A stretch of 64,000 bases of DNA from Actinokineospora baliensis (GCF_016907695.1 NZ_JAFBCK010000001.1:3630501-3694500), one strand, 5' to 3'. Counted from the stretch's first letter, positions 34,537 through 46,211 are shown. Numbers and translations: made by a program. The notes: a model not told the origin generated them from the letters alone.

Positions 34537-36102
34537 CTATTCGATGTGGACATCGATCACGCCGGAGGCCGCGCCCGCCACCAGGTCGATGCGGTGCGGC
34601 CGCTGGGCGGGGGCGAGGGTCGTCCACCAGTGCAGGGCCGCCGCCGTGGCTGAGGGGGTGGTGGTGGAGGTGGCCGCGATGGCCGGGCCGACGCGGGGCC
34701 AGGCCCGGGTGGTGCCGTCCGCGCCGACGGCGGTGACCAGGCGGGCGGCCGGGTACCTGGCGAGCAGGTCCCGCGCGTGGGTGCCGTCGTCGGCCGCGAT
34801 GGTGGTCCAGACGACCGCGGCCGCTTCCAGGAGGGCGATGTCGGTGGTGGTGTCGGCGGTGCTCAGCCAGCCGGGGGACCAGCGGCCGGTGGTCCTCGCG
34901 ATCGCCAGCCGCGCGCGGCCCCCGTCGAGGTGGGCCTGGGTGACCGTCGTCCGGTAGTGCGACGGTTGGGGGAGGTCGACGCGCGGCCGGGGGACCGGGG
35001 TGACCGTCGGCCGCGCCACCGGCAGGCCCATGAGCTCGTAGAACACCTGGTCCACGGTCGTCGGTCCGGGGTGGAAGACGGCATCGGTGACCGACCGGGG
35101 CGCCGGGGCGGGCAGGTCGTCGGGGACCCCGTCGGCGGGGAGCCGGGGCAGGGTCGACAGCAGGTCCGCGAGCGGCGAGTGCGGGACGACCTCGGGACCG
35201 CCGTCCGCGGCGAGCAGCACGGGACGGCCCGCGGCCGCGGCGTAGGCGGTCACCGAACCGTGGTCGGAGACCACGACGTCGGCGGCGAGCAGCCCGGGGC
35301 GCCAGTCCTCGGTCGGGGGGATCAGCACCAGGCCCGCCTCGACCGCGGGCCGCAACCACGCGCGGACCTGCAGCGGGCCGTGCCGCTGCCAGACGTTGGG
35401 GTGCAGGGTCATGGCCACCCGGTACTCGTCGACGGGCAGCGACGTGACCAGTTCCTCGGCCAGTCCCGGGTTCGTGCCCAGCAGCGAGTGCCTGCCCCAG
35501 GTCGAGCACAGCAGCACCACCCGCCTGCCCTCGGCGTCGAAGTGGCGGCGGTGGTGCGGGCGGTGCGGTTCGCTCGCGGTGATCCGGTCCAGGCACGGGT
35601 CGGTCGCCACCACCGCGTGCCCGGCCAGCCGAGGGTCGACCGACGCCAGCGCCGCGACCTGGCGCGGGTGCGCCACGACCACAGCGCGCGGCAGGACCCG
35701 GCCACCCGCGACCAGCGCCGACGCGCGCAAGCCGGAGATGGCCGCCGGATCGCTGGTCGAGCGGCGGTGGTAGCCCGCCCCGTGCGGCATGAGGACCAGC
35801 GGGGCGGCGAACCGGCGCAGGTCGCTGTTGTCGCTGGCGGCCACGGCCAGGTCGAACTCGTCGCGGCCCGCCCGCGCCCAGGGCACCACCAGCGCACCCG
35901 AGTCGACCAGCCGCTCGGTGAGCCCGGCGGAGAACACCGACCCGGTGTCGACGGTGAACACCACCTCGACGCGGGGATCACCGACCACCGTGCCGAGCGC
36001 GTCCTGCAACCGCAGCAGCGCCGCGGGCGTCCGCACCACCACCAACACCCTGCGCTGCGGCGCGACGGTGTCCCACCGCCCCGCTCGTGCCGGTGTGCCC
36101 AC
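34537..36102 (-). CDS. CDP-glycerol glycerophosphotransferase-like protein
   Basis: 521 residues, GTG start. The middle of the protein follows the second domain of TagF/TagB-type CDP-glycerol transferases (GT-B-like fold): MTLHPNVWQRHG, then LLAADVVVSDHGSVTAYAAA and GRPVLLAADG, which parallel the nucleotide-site blocks of that family. The N-terminal half has LMPHGAGYHRRS at the place of the usual HGxxxK catalytic histidine. No membrane segment was seen. It may add a polyol phosphate to cell-wall polymer, or be a nucleotide-glycan transferase of unknown target. It is divergent from the STAND ATPase across 111 bp. The 251 bp on its 3' side, before the aminotransferase start, hold no gene that I can see. 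Confidence 0.6.
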   Translation of the reverse strand: MGTPARAGRWDTVAPQRRVLVVVRTPAALLRLQDALGTVVGDPRVEVVFTVDTGSVFSAGLTERLVDSGALVVPWARAGRDEFDLAVAASDNSDLRRFAAPLVLMPHGAGYHRRSTSDPAAISGLRASALVAGGRVLPRAVVVAHPRQVAALASVDPRLAGHAVVATDPCLDRITASEPHRPHHRRHFDAEGRRVVLLCSTWGRHSLLGTNPGLAEELVTSLPVDEYRVAMTLHPNVWQRHGPLQVRAWLRPAVEAGLVLIPPTEDWRPGLLAADVVVSDHGSVTAYAAAAGRPVLLAADGGPEVVPHSPLADLLSTLPRLPADGVPDDLPAPAPRSVTDAVFHPGPTTVDQVFYELMGLPVARPTVTPVPRPRVDLPQPSHYRTTVTQAHLDGGRARLAIARTTGRWSPGWLSTADTTTDIALLEAAAVVWTTIAADDGTHARDLLARYPAARLVTAVGADGTTRAWPRVGPAIAATSTTTPSATAAALHWWTTLAPAQRPHRIDLVAGAASGVIDVHIE

Positions 36103-36213
36103 CGTCCCCCGCGATCTCCGCCCCGAACTCCCGCAGCGGGCACCGTAGCAAGGCGCCGCGCGGGCCGAGCCCGTGCAGTACCGTGCTGCTCACGGATCAT
36201 CACGGGGGGCCGA

Positions 36214-38268
36214 GTGGGTACCGACGGAGTGCACAACGTGCAGGCCGGTGTTGCGGCGCAGGTGGTGCAGGCCCGCGACATCGGGACCGTCACGTTCCTG
36301 GCGCCGCAGGCCCCGGCGTCGATCCCCGCGCTCGTGCCGCCCGGCCCGGCCGCCTTCGTCGACCGCGTCGAGCACCTCGCCGCCGTCCGCTCGCTGATCG
36401 GGGCCGAGCCGACGCCGGGGCGGCCGGTGGTGGTCGCCGTCCGGGGCATGCCGGGCGTGGGCAAGACGGCGTTGGTGCGCCAGGTGGCCACCGTGCTGGC
36501 CGCGGACTTCCCCGACGGTTCCCTGCACGCCACTTTCGGTGTCGGCGGCGAGTCGCCGTCGGAGGCGCTCGGCAGGCTGCTCAAGGCATTGGGCGTGCCC
36601 GACGCGTCGGTGCCGACCGACTTCCGGCGCAGGCGGGACCTGTACCGCTCGCTCACCGCGCGGACCAGGCTGATCACCGTGCTCGACGACGTCACCGACG
36701 CTGGACAGGTCGAGGCGCTGCTGCCCAACTCGGCCGCGGGTCTCGTCCTGGTCGCGAGCAACACGGCCCTGGAAGACCTGCACGCCGACGGCGCGGTGCC
36801 GCTGGTGGTGGAGCCGTTGGAGATCAACGACGCGCTCGACCTGCTGCGCCAGGTCTGCGCCGATGGACGGGTCGACCGCGATCCGGCCGCGGCCGCCGAG
36901 CTCGTCGACCTGTGCGGGCGGTTGCCGCTGGCCATCAGGGCGGCGGGCGCGCGGCTGGCCGTGCGCCCGCGGTGGGCGCTCGCGCGCCTGGTCGAGGAGC
37001 TGCGCGGCACCGAAGCCGATCGCGTGCTCGACCGGGTCAACACCGTGTTCGACACCGTCTACGCCGACCTGCCGCCGCGCGCCCGCGCCGTCTACCGCGT
37101 GCTCGGTTTGCTGGTGGGCCGGGACTTCTGCGTCGAAGTGGTGGCCGCGGTCGTCGACGAACCGGTCGCCGAGGTGCGCGAACTGCTCGACCAGCTCGCC
37201 ACGGCCGCACTGGTCGAGGAGCGCGCCGACGACCGCTACGCCGTGCACCGCCTGGTCCGGGCGCACGCGCTGCGGGTCGCCGACGAGCACACCACCGGGC
37301 ACGACCGCGAGAACCTGTTGCTGCGCGCCGTCGACTGGTGGCTCTTCGGCGCCACCGCCGCCGATGTCGCCGCCACCGGCCGCGAACGCCTGCGCGTCGC
37401 CGACCCCGACCGCCTCCTCAGCGGCGTCGAACTCACGATGAGCCCCCACGCCGCACTGGCCTGGTTCGACCGCGAGCACACCAACATCGCGGCCGCCATG
37501 CGCGCGTGCGCCGAAAAGGGGTGGCACACGCTCGTGTGGCAACTGTTCGAGGCCACCTTCGCCTACTACGACGCCCGCAGGCCGCTCGCATCCTGGGTCG
37601 AGACCGGAATCCTCGCCGTCGAATCGTCCGTTGTGGACGGTGATGTCGCCGCCGAGGCCCGCTGCCGGTGCCTGCTCGCCAAGGCGTACCAGGAGCTGGA
37701 GCGCTACGACCTCGCCGAGTCCGAACTGGACAAAGCGAGGGCTCTGCCGGTCGGCGACCGTCTCCAGGGGTCGACCTACGATTTCACCGGGAATCTGGCC
37801 CTGCGCACCGGCGACTTCGAGGACGCGCTGCACTGGTTCACCATGGCCCGCGACATCAACGTCCGACTGGATCGCAAGCGCGGCACCGCCATGCAGACCC
37901 TGTTCGTCGGCCGAGCCCTCGCAGGCCTCGGCCGCACCGCCGAAGCCCTGACGACCTTCACCGAAGCGGCAGGCTTGGCGCTCGACGCAGGCGCCCACAG
38001 CGTTCTGGCCAAAGCCTTCCTGGCCACCGCGGCCGCCCACTCCACCACCCACCACCACGCCGAGGCCGACCAAGCCCTCGCCGAGGCCGAGCGGATCGCG
38101 CACGAGCTCGACAACACCGCGCTGCAAGCTGAGATCCACCTGCTCCGAGCCACCACAGCCACCACCCAAGGCGACCTGGAAGCCGCCCACTCCCACCGCC
38201 AAGCCGCCGCGGCCGCCTACGAACGCATGGGAAGCCCGAAGGCCGCCCGCCTACTGGCAGGCCACTAG
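36214..38268 (+). CDS. NB-ARC-type STAND ATPase with TPR repeats
   Basis: 684 residues, GTG start with GGGGGG four bases upstream. A short N-terminal beta motif (NVQAGVAAQVVQARDIGTVTF, about 8-28) of the kind common in actinobacterial NB-ARC proteins comes first. It is followed by a P-loop GMPGVGKT (78-85), Walker B RLITVLDDV, the NB-ARC GRLPLAIRAAG motif, a winged-helix region, and C-terminal TPR repeats (about 430-680). Unlike AfsR it lacks the SARP DNA-binding domain. STAND proteins are signal-activated switches that oligomerise; its output is unclear because no effector domain is recognisable. It could regulate the divergent transferase gene or act in defence. Confidence 0.85.
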   Translation: MGTDGVHNVQAGVAAQVVQARDIGTVTFLAPQAPASIPALVPPGPAAFVDRVEHLAAVRSLIGAEPTPGRPVVVAVRGMPGVGKTALVRQVATVLAADFPDGSLHATFGVGGESPSEALGRLLKALGVPDASVPTDFRRRRDLYRSLTARTRLITVLDDVTDAGQVEALLPNSAAGLVLVASNTALEDLHADGAVPLVVEPLEINDALDLLRQVCADGRVDRDPAAAAELVDLCGRLPLAIRAAGARLAVRPRWALARLVEELRGTEADRVLDRVNTVFDTVYADLPPRARAVYRVLGLLVGRDFCVEVVAAVVDEPVAEVRELLDQLATAALVEERADDRYAVHRLVRAHALRVADEHTTGHDRENLLLRAVDWWLFGATAADVAATGRERLRVADPDRLLSGVELTMSPHAALAWFDREHTNIAAAMRACAEKGWHTLVWQLFEATFAYYDARRPLASWVETGILAVESSVVDGDVAAEARCRCLLAKAYQELERYDLAESELDKARALPVGDRLQGSTYDFTGNLALRTGDFEDALHWFTMARDINVRLDRKRGTAMQTLFVGRALAGLGRTAEALTTFTEAAGLALDAGAHSVLAKAFLATAAAHSTTHHHAEADQALAEAERIAHELDNTALQAEIHLLRATTATTQGDLEAAHSHRQAAAAAYERMGSPKAARLLAGH

Positions 38269-38328
38269 CCCCCGCCTGTCCACGCTGGGGGAGCCGGCGG
38301 GCTGATGCTGACAAATTGCCCAAGTTCC

Positions 38329-38820
38329 ACACTTGGCCCGCCTGAGGCCGCCTCGCCGTCATCTGCGGCCACCCTCCGAGGGGTGCGCCCGCACGCCTGC
38401 GGCCCCGCTCAGACCCCAGTCACCGCCGGGCCTCGAACGGCGTCGCCAGGTCTGTCACGGGTTACGCCGTGCAGCATGTGCTCTAGTACTTCCGGTCCCC
38501 GCACCACCTGCGGCCACACTTGGCCCGCCTGAGCCGTGTCTCGGCCATCCTGCGAGGCCGCGCCGCCCGGAGCGCCGCACAGACCCGGTCACCCGCCGGG
38601 CCTTCAACGCCTCGTGCCATTCCTCCGCCTCCGCGCACCACCTGCGGCACGCTGGCCCAACAGAGGCCACCCTGCCAGGTCCGCGCCCGCCCCCGGAACG
38701 CCGCTCAGACCCCAGTCACCCGCCGGGCCTCCAACGGTGTCACCGGATCTCCCACAGCCACCCCGTGCAGCACCCACGCCAGTACCTCCGCCCCCCGCAC
38801 CACGCGAGGTCCCGGCCGGT
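38329..38820. repeat. Degenerate three-copy direct repeat covering the end of the BtuF-like gene
   Basis: Three diverged units. The element ACACTTGGCCCGCCTGAG occurs at 38329 and 38516 exactly, and in weaker form at 38649. CAGACCCC..GTCAC..CGCCGGGCC occurs at 38410, 38580 and 38706, and CCCCGCACCAC-type sequence follows each. Periods are uneven (about 187 and 130 bp), showing internal deletions. The third unit is the last 35-40 codons of the BtuF-like gene. The 436-bp gap 38269-38704 holds nothing else that I can see. Confidence 0.75.
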
Positions 38821-39613
38821 TGAAGTACGCGGGTCCGTCAACCACCCACACCTCTCCCGTCCGAACCGCGGGCAGCTCCGCCCACCCCGCCCTCCCGGTC
38901 AGCGCCCCCACCTCCGCCACCGTCCGATCAGGCGCCAACCCACAAGGCATCAACAGCACCACATCCGGACGAGCCGCCACCACCGCGTCCCACTCCACCG
39001 GTGACGTGTGTTCCCCCGCCGCCGCCAGCAGCGGCGAGCCTCCAGCCGCCGTGATCTGCTCGGGCACCCAGTGCCCGGCAGGCCACACCGGGTCAAGCCA
39101 CTCGATCGCCACCACCCGGGGCCGCGCCCGCCCCGCCACCGCTGCTTCGACCGCCGCCCAACGGTTCCGCAGCTCGGCGACCCGCGCGCCTGCATCAGCA
39201 ACGCCCAGCATGTTGCCCACCCGGGACACGCAGTCGAGCACATCCGCCGTGGTGCGTGGTTCCAGGCTCACCACCCGAGGCCCGACGTCCAGTACCCGTA
39301 CCGCGTCGGCGACCCGCTGGTAGGACACCGCGCACACGTCGCACAGGTCTTGGGTCAGGACCAGGTCCGGCTCCAGTTCGGCGAGCCGCGCTACGTCCAA
39401 TGTGTACAGTGATGAGCCGTGGTGGCCCGCCACCGCCGCGGAGATCTCCCGGCTGGTCAGCCGGTCGGGATCCACCCCGGTCGCGGTGACCACCGGGACG
39501 GAAGCCACCTCGGCTGGCCAGTCGCACTCGTGGGTGCGGCCGACCAGGTCGCCCGCCCGGCCGAGGACCGCGACGATGTCGGTCGCGGCGGGCAGCAACG
39601 ACACGATCCGCAT
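38705..39613 (-). CDS. BtuF-like cobalamin/metal-chelate binding protein without signal peptide
   Basis: 302 residues with the class III periplasmic-binding fold (PF01497). Landmarks are [17 protein letters not shown] at the N-terminus, [32 protein letters not shown] and a long bridging helix around residues 140-165. It starts directly at the mature domain, with neither signal peptide nor lipobox, so it is probably cytosolic; such BtuF-like proteins are common in actinobacteria and their role is unsettled. ATG at 39613 has no ribosome site; a GTG six codons earlier is possible, and a leaderless transcript would fit. Its last ~35 codons are repeated twice downstream as degraded copies. Confidence 0.8.
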   Translation of the reverse strand: MRIVSLLPAATDIVAVLGRAGDLVGRTHECDWPAEVASVPVVTATGVDPDRLTSREISAAVAGHHGSSLYTLDVARLAELEPDLVLTQDLCDVCAVSYQRVADAVRVLDVGPRVVSLEPRTTADVLDCVSRVGNMLGVADAGARVAELRNRWAAVEAAVAGRARPRVVAIEWLDPVWPAGHWVPEQITAAGGSPLLAAAGEHTSPVEWDAVVAARPDVVLLMPCGLAPDRTVAEVGALTGRAGWAELPAVRTGEVWVVDGPAYFNRPGPRVVRGAEVLAWVLHGVAVGDPVTPLEARRVTGV

Positions 39614-39630
39614 GGGGTCAGGGTAAAACA

Positions 39631-39664
39631 CGTCCGGGCCCGCCGAGGTCGGCGGGCCCGGACG
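39631..39664 (-). terminator. katG terminator
   Basis: A perfect 14-bp stem (CGTCCGGGCCCGCC and its complement) with a 6-base loop, 15 bp past the katG stop. It is followed on the minus strand by TGTTTT. It ends the furA-katG transcript and lies immediately before the start of the BtuF-like gene on the same strand. Confidence 0.85.
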
Positions 39665-39678
39665 CGGGGTCGATCGGA

Positions 39679-42343
<2,665 letters not shown>

Positions 42344-42362
42344 GCGCCGAAGTCTGGTGGGC

Positions 42363-42381
42363 TTTCTGGAATTAGTCAAGT
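42363..42381 (-). promoter_or_regulatory. FurA box overlapping the furA promoter
   Basis: On the minus strand the sequence CTTGACTAATTCCAGAAA matches, by recall, the AT-rich FurA operator upstream of mycobacterial furA-katG. It includes the -35-like TTGACT, and a -10-like CAGACT follows 17 bp later, seven bases before the GTG start. Its A+T content stands out from the surroundings. It implies autorepression and a leaderless furA transcript. Confidence 0.8.
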
Positions 42382-42390
42382 TAACACCAC

Positions 42391-42925
42391 CCATCGCCAC
42401 CCGGTCGTGGCGGTGACGCGACCATGATCCACATCCGGCCCGACTGTTGTCACCGCGGGTGCCCGCGCACCGGCACTGTGCTCCGCCGTGCCCGTGGTCC
42501 GCAGGGCCACGTTGATGCGGCTATCCCGCCGCGCCTGCGCATGCGGCCACCATCCAGTCGTGGCGGTGCCGCCTCCATGATCCATATGCGGCCCGCTCGC
42601 CGGCGCGGCGCCGTCTTCCTGCGCATCGGCACTGCGCTATATCCCCCGTGGTCCGCGGGGTCACGCTGGATCCGGGCTATCCCGCCGCGGCGGCCACCAT
42701 CCCGGTGGTGGCGGGGTTGCCTCCGTGGTCCACATCCGGCCCGACTGCTGCCGTGGGTGCCGCGCGGCGCCGTCTCCCTCCACATCGGCACCCGAGCTAC
42801 ATCGGCGCCGAGTTCCGCCGTGCTCGCCGTCGGCTGTCGCCGCGCTGATCCGAGTCATCCCGCTGCGGCATCCGCTCCATGCGTCCACCATCCGGTCGCG
42901 ACACTTCCGCCTCCACGCAGGCGCG
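42391..42925. repeat. Degenerate ~150-bp tandem repeat array
   Basis: About three and a half diverged copies of a ~150-bp unit fill the gap between furA and the lectin gene. The unit start CCATGATCCACATCCGGCCCG is at 42422, with variants at 42575 and 42723 (periods 153 and 148). The preceding part (GCCACC..CGGTCGTGGCGGTG) recurs at about 42397, 42546, 42691 and 42886. Long open frames across the array arise from base composition and are not coding-like. The unit differs from the other arrays in the window. No gene was seen in 42344-42995. Confidence 0.8.
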
Positions 42926-42995
42926 CGTGCTGTCAGGTGGGGAGCACGCAGACGGGGCAGGCACCGGGTGGGTGTCTGCCCCGTGGGGTGTGGGA

Positions 42996-43538
42996 CTACT
43001 CGAACTCCCACCACTGCTGCGGCTGGAAGTTCTTGGCCCACAGCTGCGCCTTCGCGCCGTTGCCGCCGTGGGAGACGTCCCGGTCGACGACGGTGTTCTT
43101 GCCGTTGAAGAAGCGGCCGTTGTAGATGGCCAGGTCGTCGTAGTAGCGGAGCCACTTCTGCTGGTCGGAACTGTTGCAGGTCCACAGCTGCAGCTTGGTC
43201 CCGTTGGCGCCACCGCCGTTGAGGTCGGCGTCGAGGCACGCCCAGAACTTCTTGTTGATGAGCTGCTTGTTCTCGAAGTCGAGCAGCCACTGCTGCTGGT
43301 CAGAGCCGTTGCAGTCCCACAGCTGCACCTTGGTCCCGTTGGCCCCGCCGCCGTTGAGGTCGGCGTCGAGGCACTGGTTCTGGCTGCCGTAGAGGCTCCG
43401 GATCTGGATCCACTCCGCCGTCGCGGAAACCTCGGGTGCCGGGCGGTTCGGCGTGGTCGAGGCGTTGGCCGGTGTGGCTGTCAGCAGCAGCGGGGCCGCC
43501 GCCGCGATCGTGATGAGTGTCCTCAGGGATCTCCGCAC
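42996..43538 (-). CDS. Secreted ricin-type (beta-trefoil) lectin domain protein
   Basis: 180 residues. The GTG start has AGGAGA upstream. A signal peptide (RRSLRTL, then a hydrophobic stretch, ending TPANA at about residue 26) is followed by a beta-trefoil domain with three QxW-type units: QLWDCNGSDQQQW, QLWTCNSSDQQKW and QLWAKNFQPQQWW. The repeated LDADLNGGGANGTK segments are the sugar-binding loops. The product is a free secreted lectin with no attached catalytic domain; it probably binds galactose- or xylan-type polysaccharide. A shortened, decayed relative lies just upstream on the same strand. Longer frames upstream of the GTG are not needed. Confidence 0.9.
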   Translation of the reverse strand: MRRSLRTLITIAAAAPLLLTATPANASTTPNRPAPEVSATAEWIQIRSLYGSQNQCLDADLNGGGANGTKVQLWDCNGSDQQQWLLDFENKQLINKKFWACLDADLNGGGANGTKLQLWTCNSSDQQKWLRYYDDLAIYNGRFFNGKNTVVDRDVSHGGNGAKAQLWAKNFQPQQWWEFE

Positions 43539-43724
43539 GGGTTCTCCTGTCACATGACGGCCACCGACCCGCGCCGACATCGCGGCGCGTCACCTCCGGT
43601 GGCCTTCTCCCCAGTGGGCGGGCGGTCGCGCCCGACCCGGTTCGATCGTAAGCAGGAGAATCACCGTGGATCAATTGGCGCCGGGTGTTTCCGCCGGTTC
43701 CCTGAGAGAACTGTCATTCGGCCG

Positions 43725-44097
43725 CTACCGGGCCTCGACCACCCACCACTGCTGCGGCAGGAAGTTCTTGGCCCACAGTTGCGCCCTGGCGCCGTTGCCC
43801 GGTTGGTTGGCGTCCCGGTCGACGACGGTGTTGTCGTTGTTGCTGAAGCGGATGTTGTAGAGGGCCACGTCGCCGCCGCCGTTGAGGTCGGCGTCGAGGC
43901 GCCGGTCCTTGTTGCCGTAGAGGCTGCGGAAGCGAACCCACACGGCCGCGGCGGGCGCCGCGGTCGACTTGCCGGATTTGAGCGTGGCGCCGATCGGAAG
44001 GCGCTCGGCTGTCGGGGACGCTCCGCTCGGGGTGGTGCGCAGGGAACTGTGAACAGTTAAGAGAGCGTCGGAGGATCGGGAGCCCCTGCGGCACTGG
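43725..44097 (-). pseudogene. Decayed, internally deleted copy of the ricin-type lectin
   Basis: The frame ends with a lectin-like tail: FRSLYGNKDRRLDADLNGGG is followed directly by ALYNIRFSNNDNTVVDRD and the final AQLWAKNFLPQQWWVVE. Aligned to the neighbouring lectin, the middle repeat and most of the first are missing, and the junction falls at the LNGGG motif. Upstream, the frame stays open to a TGA near 44100 but offers no ATG, no signal peptide and no ribosome site; only an internal GTG at 43943 could start it, giving 72 residues without an export signal. It looks like a remnant of a tandem lectin duplication. Confidence 0.7.
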
Positions 44098-44347
44098 GTT
44101 TTTCACCTGTCTGGTTGCCATTGGCCGGTGGGAACCGGTGGGAATGCTGGGAAAGGGATCCGTGATTCGATGCGTACCAGGCGCGGTAGCGGTAGGTAGA
44201 GATATCCGTATGGCCACCCCACCTGCGAATATGCGATTTGTGCGATACGTCTTGCTTCCTCGAGTGCGGTACTCGTACGGTGTGCGCGGGTCGGCCGTCC
44301 CCTGTGTCCGGCCCGTTCACCCTGCGAAGTGAGGAATTCGGCAACCC
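44098..44347. other. Non-coding gap before the S8 protease
   Basis: No gene is supported here. The sequence is less GC-rich than its surroundings and should carry the promoter of the protease at 44348. An imperfect inverted repeat (CGAGTGCGGTACTCG, 44260-44274) is a possible operator. The plus-strand reading frames here are short and unlike any family that I know. Confidence 0.4.
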
Positions 44348-46195
44348 ATGAGGAAAACAACGCTGAAGGTGGTCGCCGGTGCGGCCGCCGTATCGGGAAT
44401 GGTCGCGTATTTCGTGACGCCCGCGTTTTCGGCCGAGCAGGCCGAGCAGGCCGCCCAGCCCGCCGCCATCGTGAACGCGAACTCCGCCGACGCGGTGCCC
44501 GGCCGCTACATCGTGGTGTTCAAGAGCCAGGGCCAGGGCGTCCAGTCGGCCAGTTCGACCGCCTCCGCGGTGGCCGGGCAGTACGGCGGCACCATCCGGC
44601 ACACCTACGGCGCCGTGGTCGACGGCTACTCCGCGGCGATGTCGGCCGAGCAGGCGGCGAAGGTCGCGCTCGACCCGAGGGTCGGCTACGTGCAGCAGGT
44701 CACCCGCTACACCGTCGCCGACACCCAGAACAACCCGCCGAACTGGGGCGACGACCGCATCGACCAGCGCGACCTGCCGCTCAACAGCGCCTACACCTAC
44801 CCGAGCAACCCCGGCCAGGGCGCGCGCGTGTACGTGATGGACTCCGGCATCAACGCCGGCCACACCGACTTCACCGGCCGCATCGCCCAGGGCTACGACT
44901 TCGTCGACGGCGACAGCACCCCGCAGGACTGCCACGGCCACGGCACGCACGTCGCCGGTACCGCGGCGGGCACCACCTACGGCGTGGCCAAGAAGGCCAC
45001 CATCGTCGCGCTGCGCGTGCTCGACTGCTCCGGCAGCGCCACCGACGACGACCTGATCGCGGCCATGAACTGGGTCAAGACCAACGCGGTCAAGCCCGCG
45101 GTCGTCAACTACAGCATCGGCTGCCGCTCGCGCTGCACCAACCAGACCATCGACAACGCCGTGAAGGCCGTTGTGGACAGTGGTGTGCAGTGGGTCCAGG
45201 CGGCGGGCAACTCCAACGACGACGCCTGCTACTACAGCCCGCAGCGCCTCGGCGCGGCGATCACCGTGGGCAACAGCACCAAGACCGACACGCGGCGCAG
45301 TGACAGCAACTACGGTTCCTGCCTGGACATCTGGGCGCCGGGCGACAACATCGTGTCCGCGTCCTACAGCAGCAACACCGGCAGCGCCACCATGTCCGGC
45401 ACCTCGATGGCCTCCCCGCACGTCGCGGGCGCCGCGGCGGTGTACCTGGCGAAGAACACCTCGGCCACCCCGGCGCAGGTGCGCGACGCCCTGGTCACCA
45501 ACGGTTCCACCAACAAGCTGACCGGCATCAACACCGGTTCGCCGAATGTGTTGCTCTACAGCGGTTTCCTCAACACCGACACCCCCGGTTCGGTCACCGT
45601 CGCCAACCCCGGCAACAAGACCGCCACCGTCGGGCAGGCGTTCACCCTGGACAACTCGGCCACCGGCGGCACCGCGCCCTACACCTGGAGCGCGACCGGC
45701 CTGCCCGCTGGCCTGTCCATCGCGTCGTCGACCGGCCGCATCTCCGGCACCCCGACCGCCGCGACCACCGCGAACGTCACCGTGACCGCCACCGACGCGG
45801 CCAACAAGTCCGGCTCGGCGAGCTTCACCATCACCGTGTCCACCACCGGCGGCTGCGGCGCGGTCACCAACGACACCGACGTCGCGATCCGCGACAACGC
45901 CACCGTCGAGAGCCCGGTCACCGTCTCCGGCTGCTCCGGCAACGCCTCCGCGACCGCCTCCGTGGCGGTCAACATCGCCCACACCTACATCGGCGACCTC
46001 GTCGTCACCCTCGTCGCCCCCGACGGCAGCACCTACGTCCTGCACAACCGCACCGGCGGCTCGGCCGACAACATCATCAAGACCTACCCGGTCAACCTCT
46101 CCGCCGAGGCCAAGAACGGCACCTGGAAACTCCGCGTCGCCGACCAGTACGTCAACGACACCGGCAAGATCGACACCTGGACCCTGACGGTCTGA
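44348..46195 (+). CDS. Secreted subtilisin-like serine protease (S8) with Ig-like and P domains
   Basis: 615 residues. A signal peptide (about 1-28, ending TPAFS) is followed by an inhibitor I9 propeptide (RYIVVFKSQGQG to about 120) and the S8 catalytic domain with Asp165 (VMDSG), His198 (HGHGTHVAG), the oxyanion Asn (AAGNSND) and Ser353 (GTSMASPH). A putative Ig-like domain (PGNKTATVGQAFTLDNSATG, about 420-495) and a C-terminal proprotein-convertase P domain (about 505-615) follow. It is a secreted, self-processing protease of the proteinase K group. A 16-bp perfect hairpin ends the gene. Two more S8 proteases lie in the window; this one alone has the Ig-like insert. Confidence 0.95.
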   Translation: MRKTTLKVVAGAAAVSGMVAYFVTPAFSAEQAEQAAQPAAIVNANSADAVPGRYIVVFKSQGQGVQSASSTASAVAGQYGGTIRHTYGAVVDGYSAAMSAEQAAKVALDPRVGYVQQVTRYTVADTQNNPPNWGDDRIDQRDLPLNSAYTYPSNPGQGARVYVMDSGINAGHTDFTGRIAQGYDFVDGDSTPQDCHGHGTHVAGTAAGTTYGVAKKATIVALRVLDCSGSATDDDLIAAMNWVKTNAVKPAVVNYSIGCRSRCTNQTIDNAVKAVVDSGVQWVQAAGNSNDDACYYSPQRLGAAITVGNSTKTDTRRSDSNYGSCLDIWAPGDNIVSASYSSNTGSATMSGTSMASPHVAGAAAVYLAKNTSATPAQVRDALVTNGSTNKLTGINTGSPNVLLYSGFLNTDTPGSVTVANPGNKTATVGQAFTLDNSATGGTAPYTWSATGLPAGLSIASSTGRISGTPTAATTANVTVTATDAANKSGSASFTITVSTTGGCGAVTNDTDVAIRDNATVESPVTVSGCSGNASATASVAVNIAHTYIGDLVVTLVAPDGSTYVLHNRTGGSADNIIKTYPVNLSAEAKNGTWKLRVADQYVNDTGKIDTWTLTV

Positions 46196-46211
46196 CCCAC
46201 CCGCGTTGATC

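Noticed and set aside
38329..38820. Insertion sequence or attachment site next to the BtuF-like gene
   Set aside because: No transposase or integrase frame, no terminal inverted repeats and no tRNA are seen; the repeats are direct, diverged and include coding sequence of the neighbour.
42391..42925. CRISPR array
   Set aside because: Units of about 150 bp diverge along their whole length. There are no short identical repeats with unique spacers and no cas genes.
42424..43125. Plus-strand 233-codon frame over the repeat array and lectin end
   Set aside because: It crosses from repeats into the antisense of a real secreted lectin gene; its start is inside a repeat unit and it has no recognisable domain.
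43714..44217. 167-codon minus-strand frame over the lectin remnant
   Set aside because: It is in a different frame from the lectin-like residues; the lectin similarity belongs to the frame ending at 43725.
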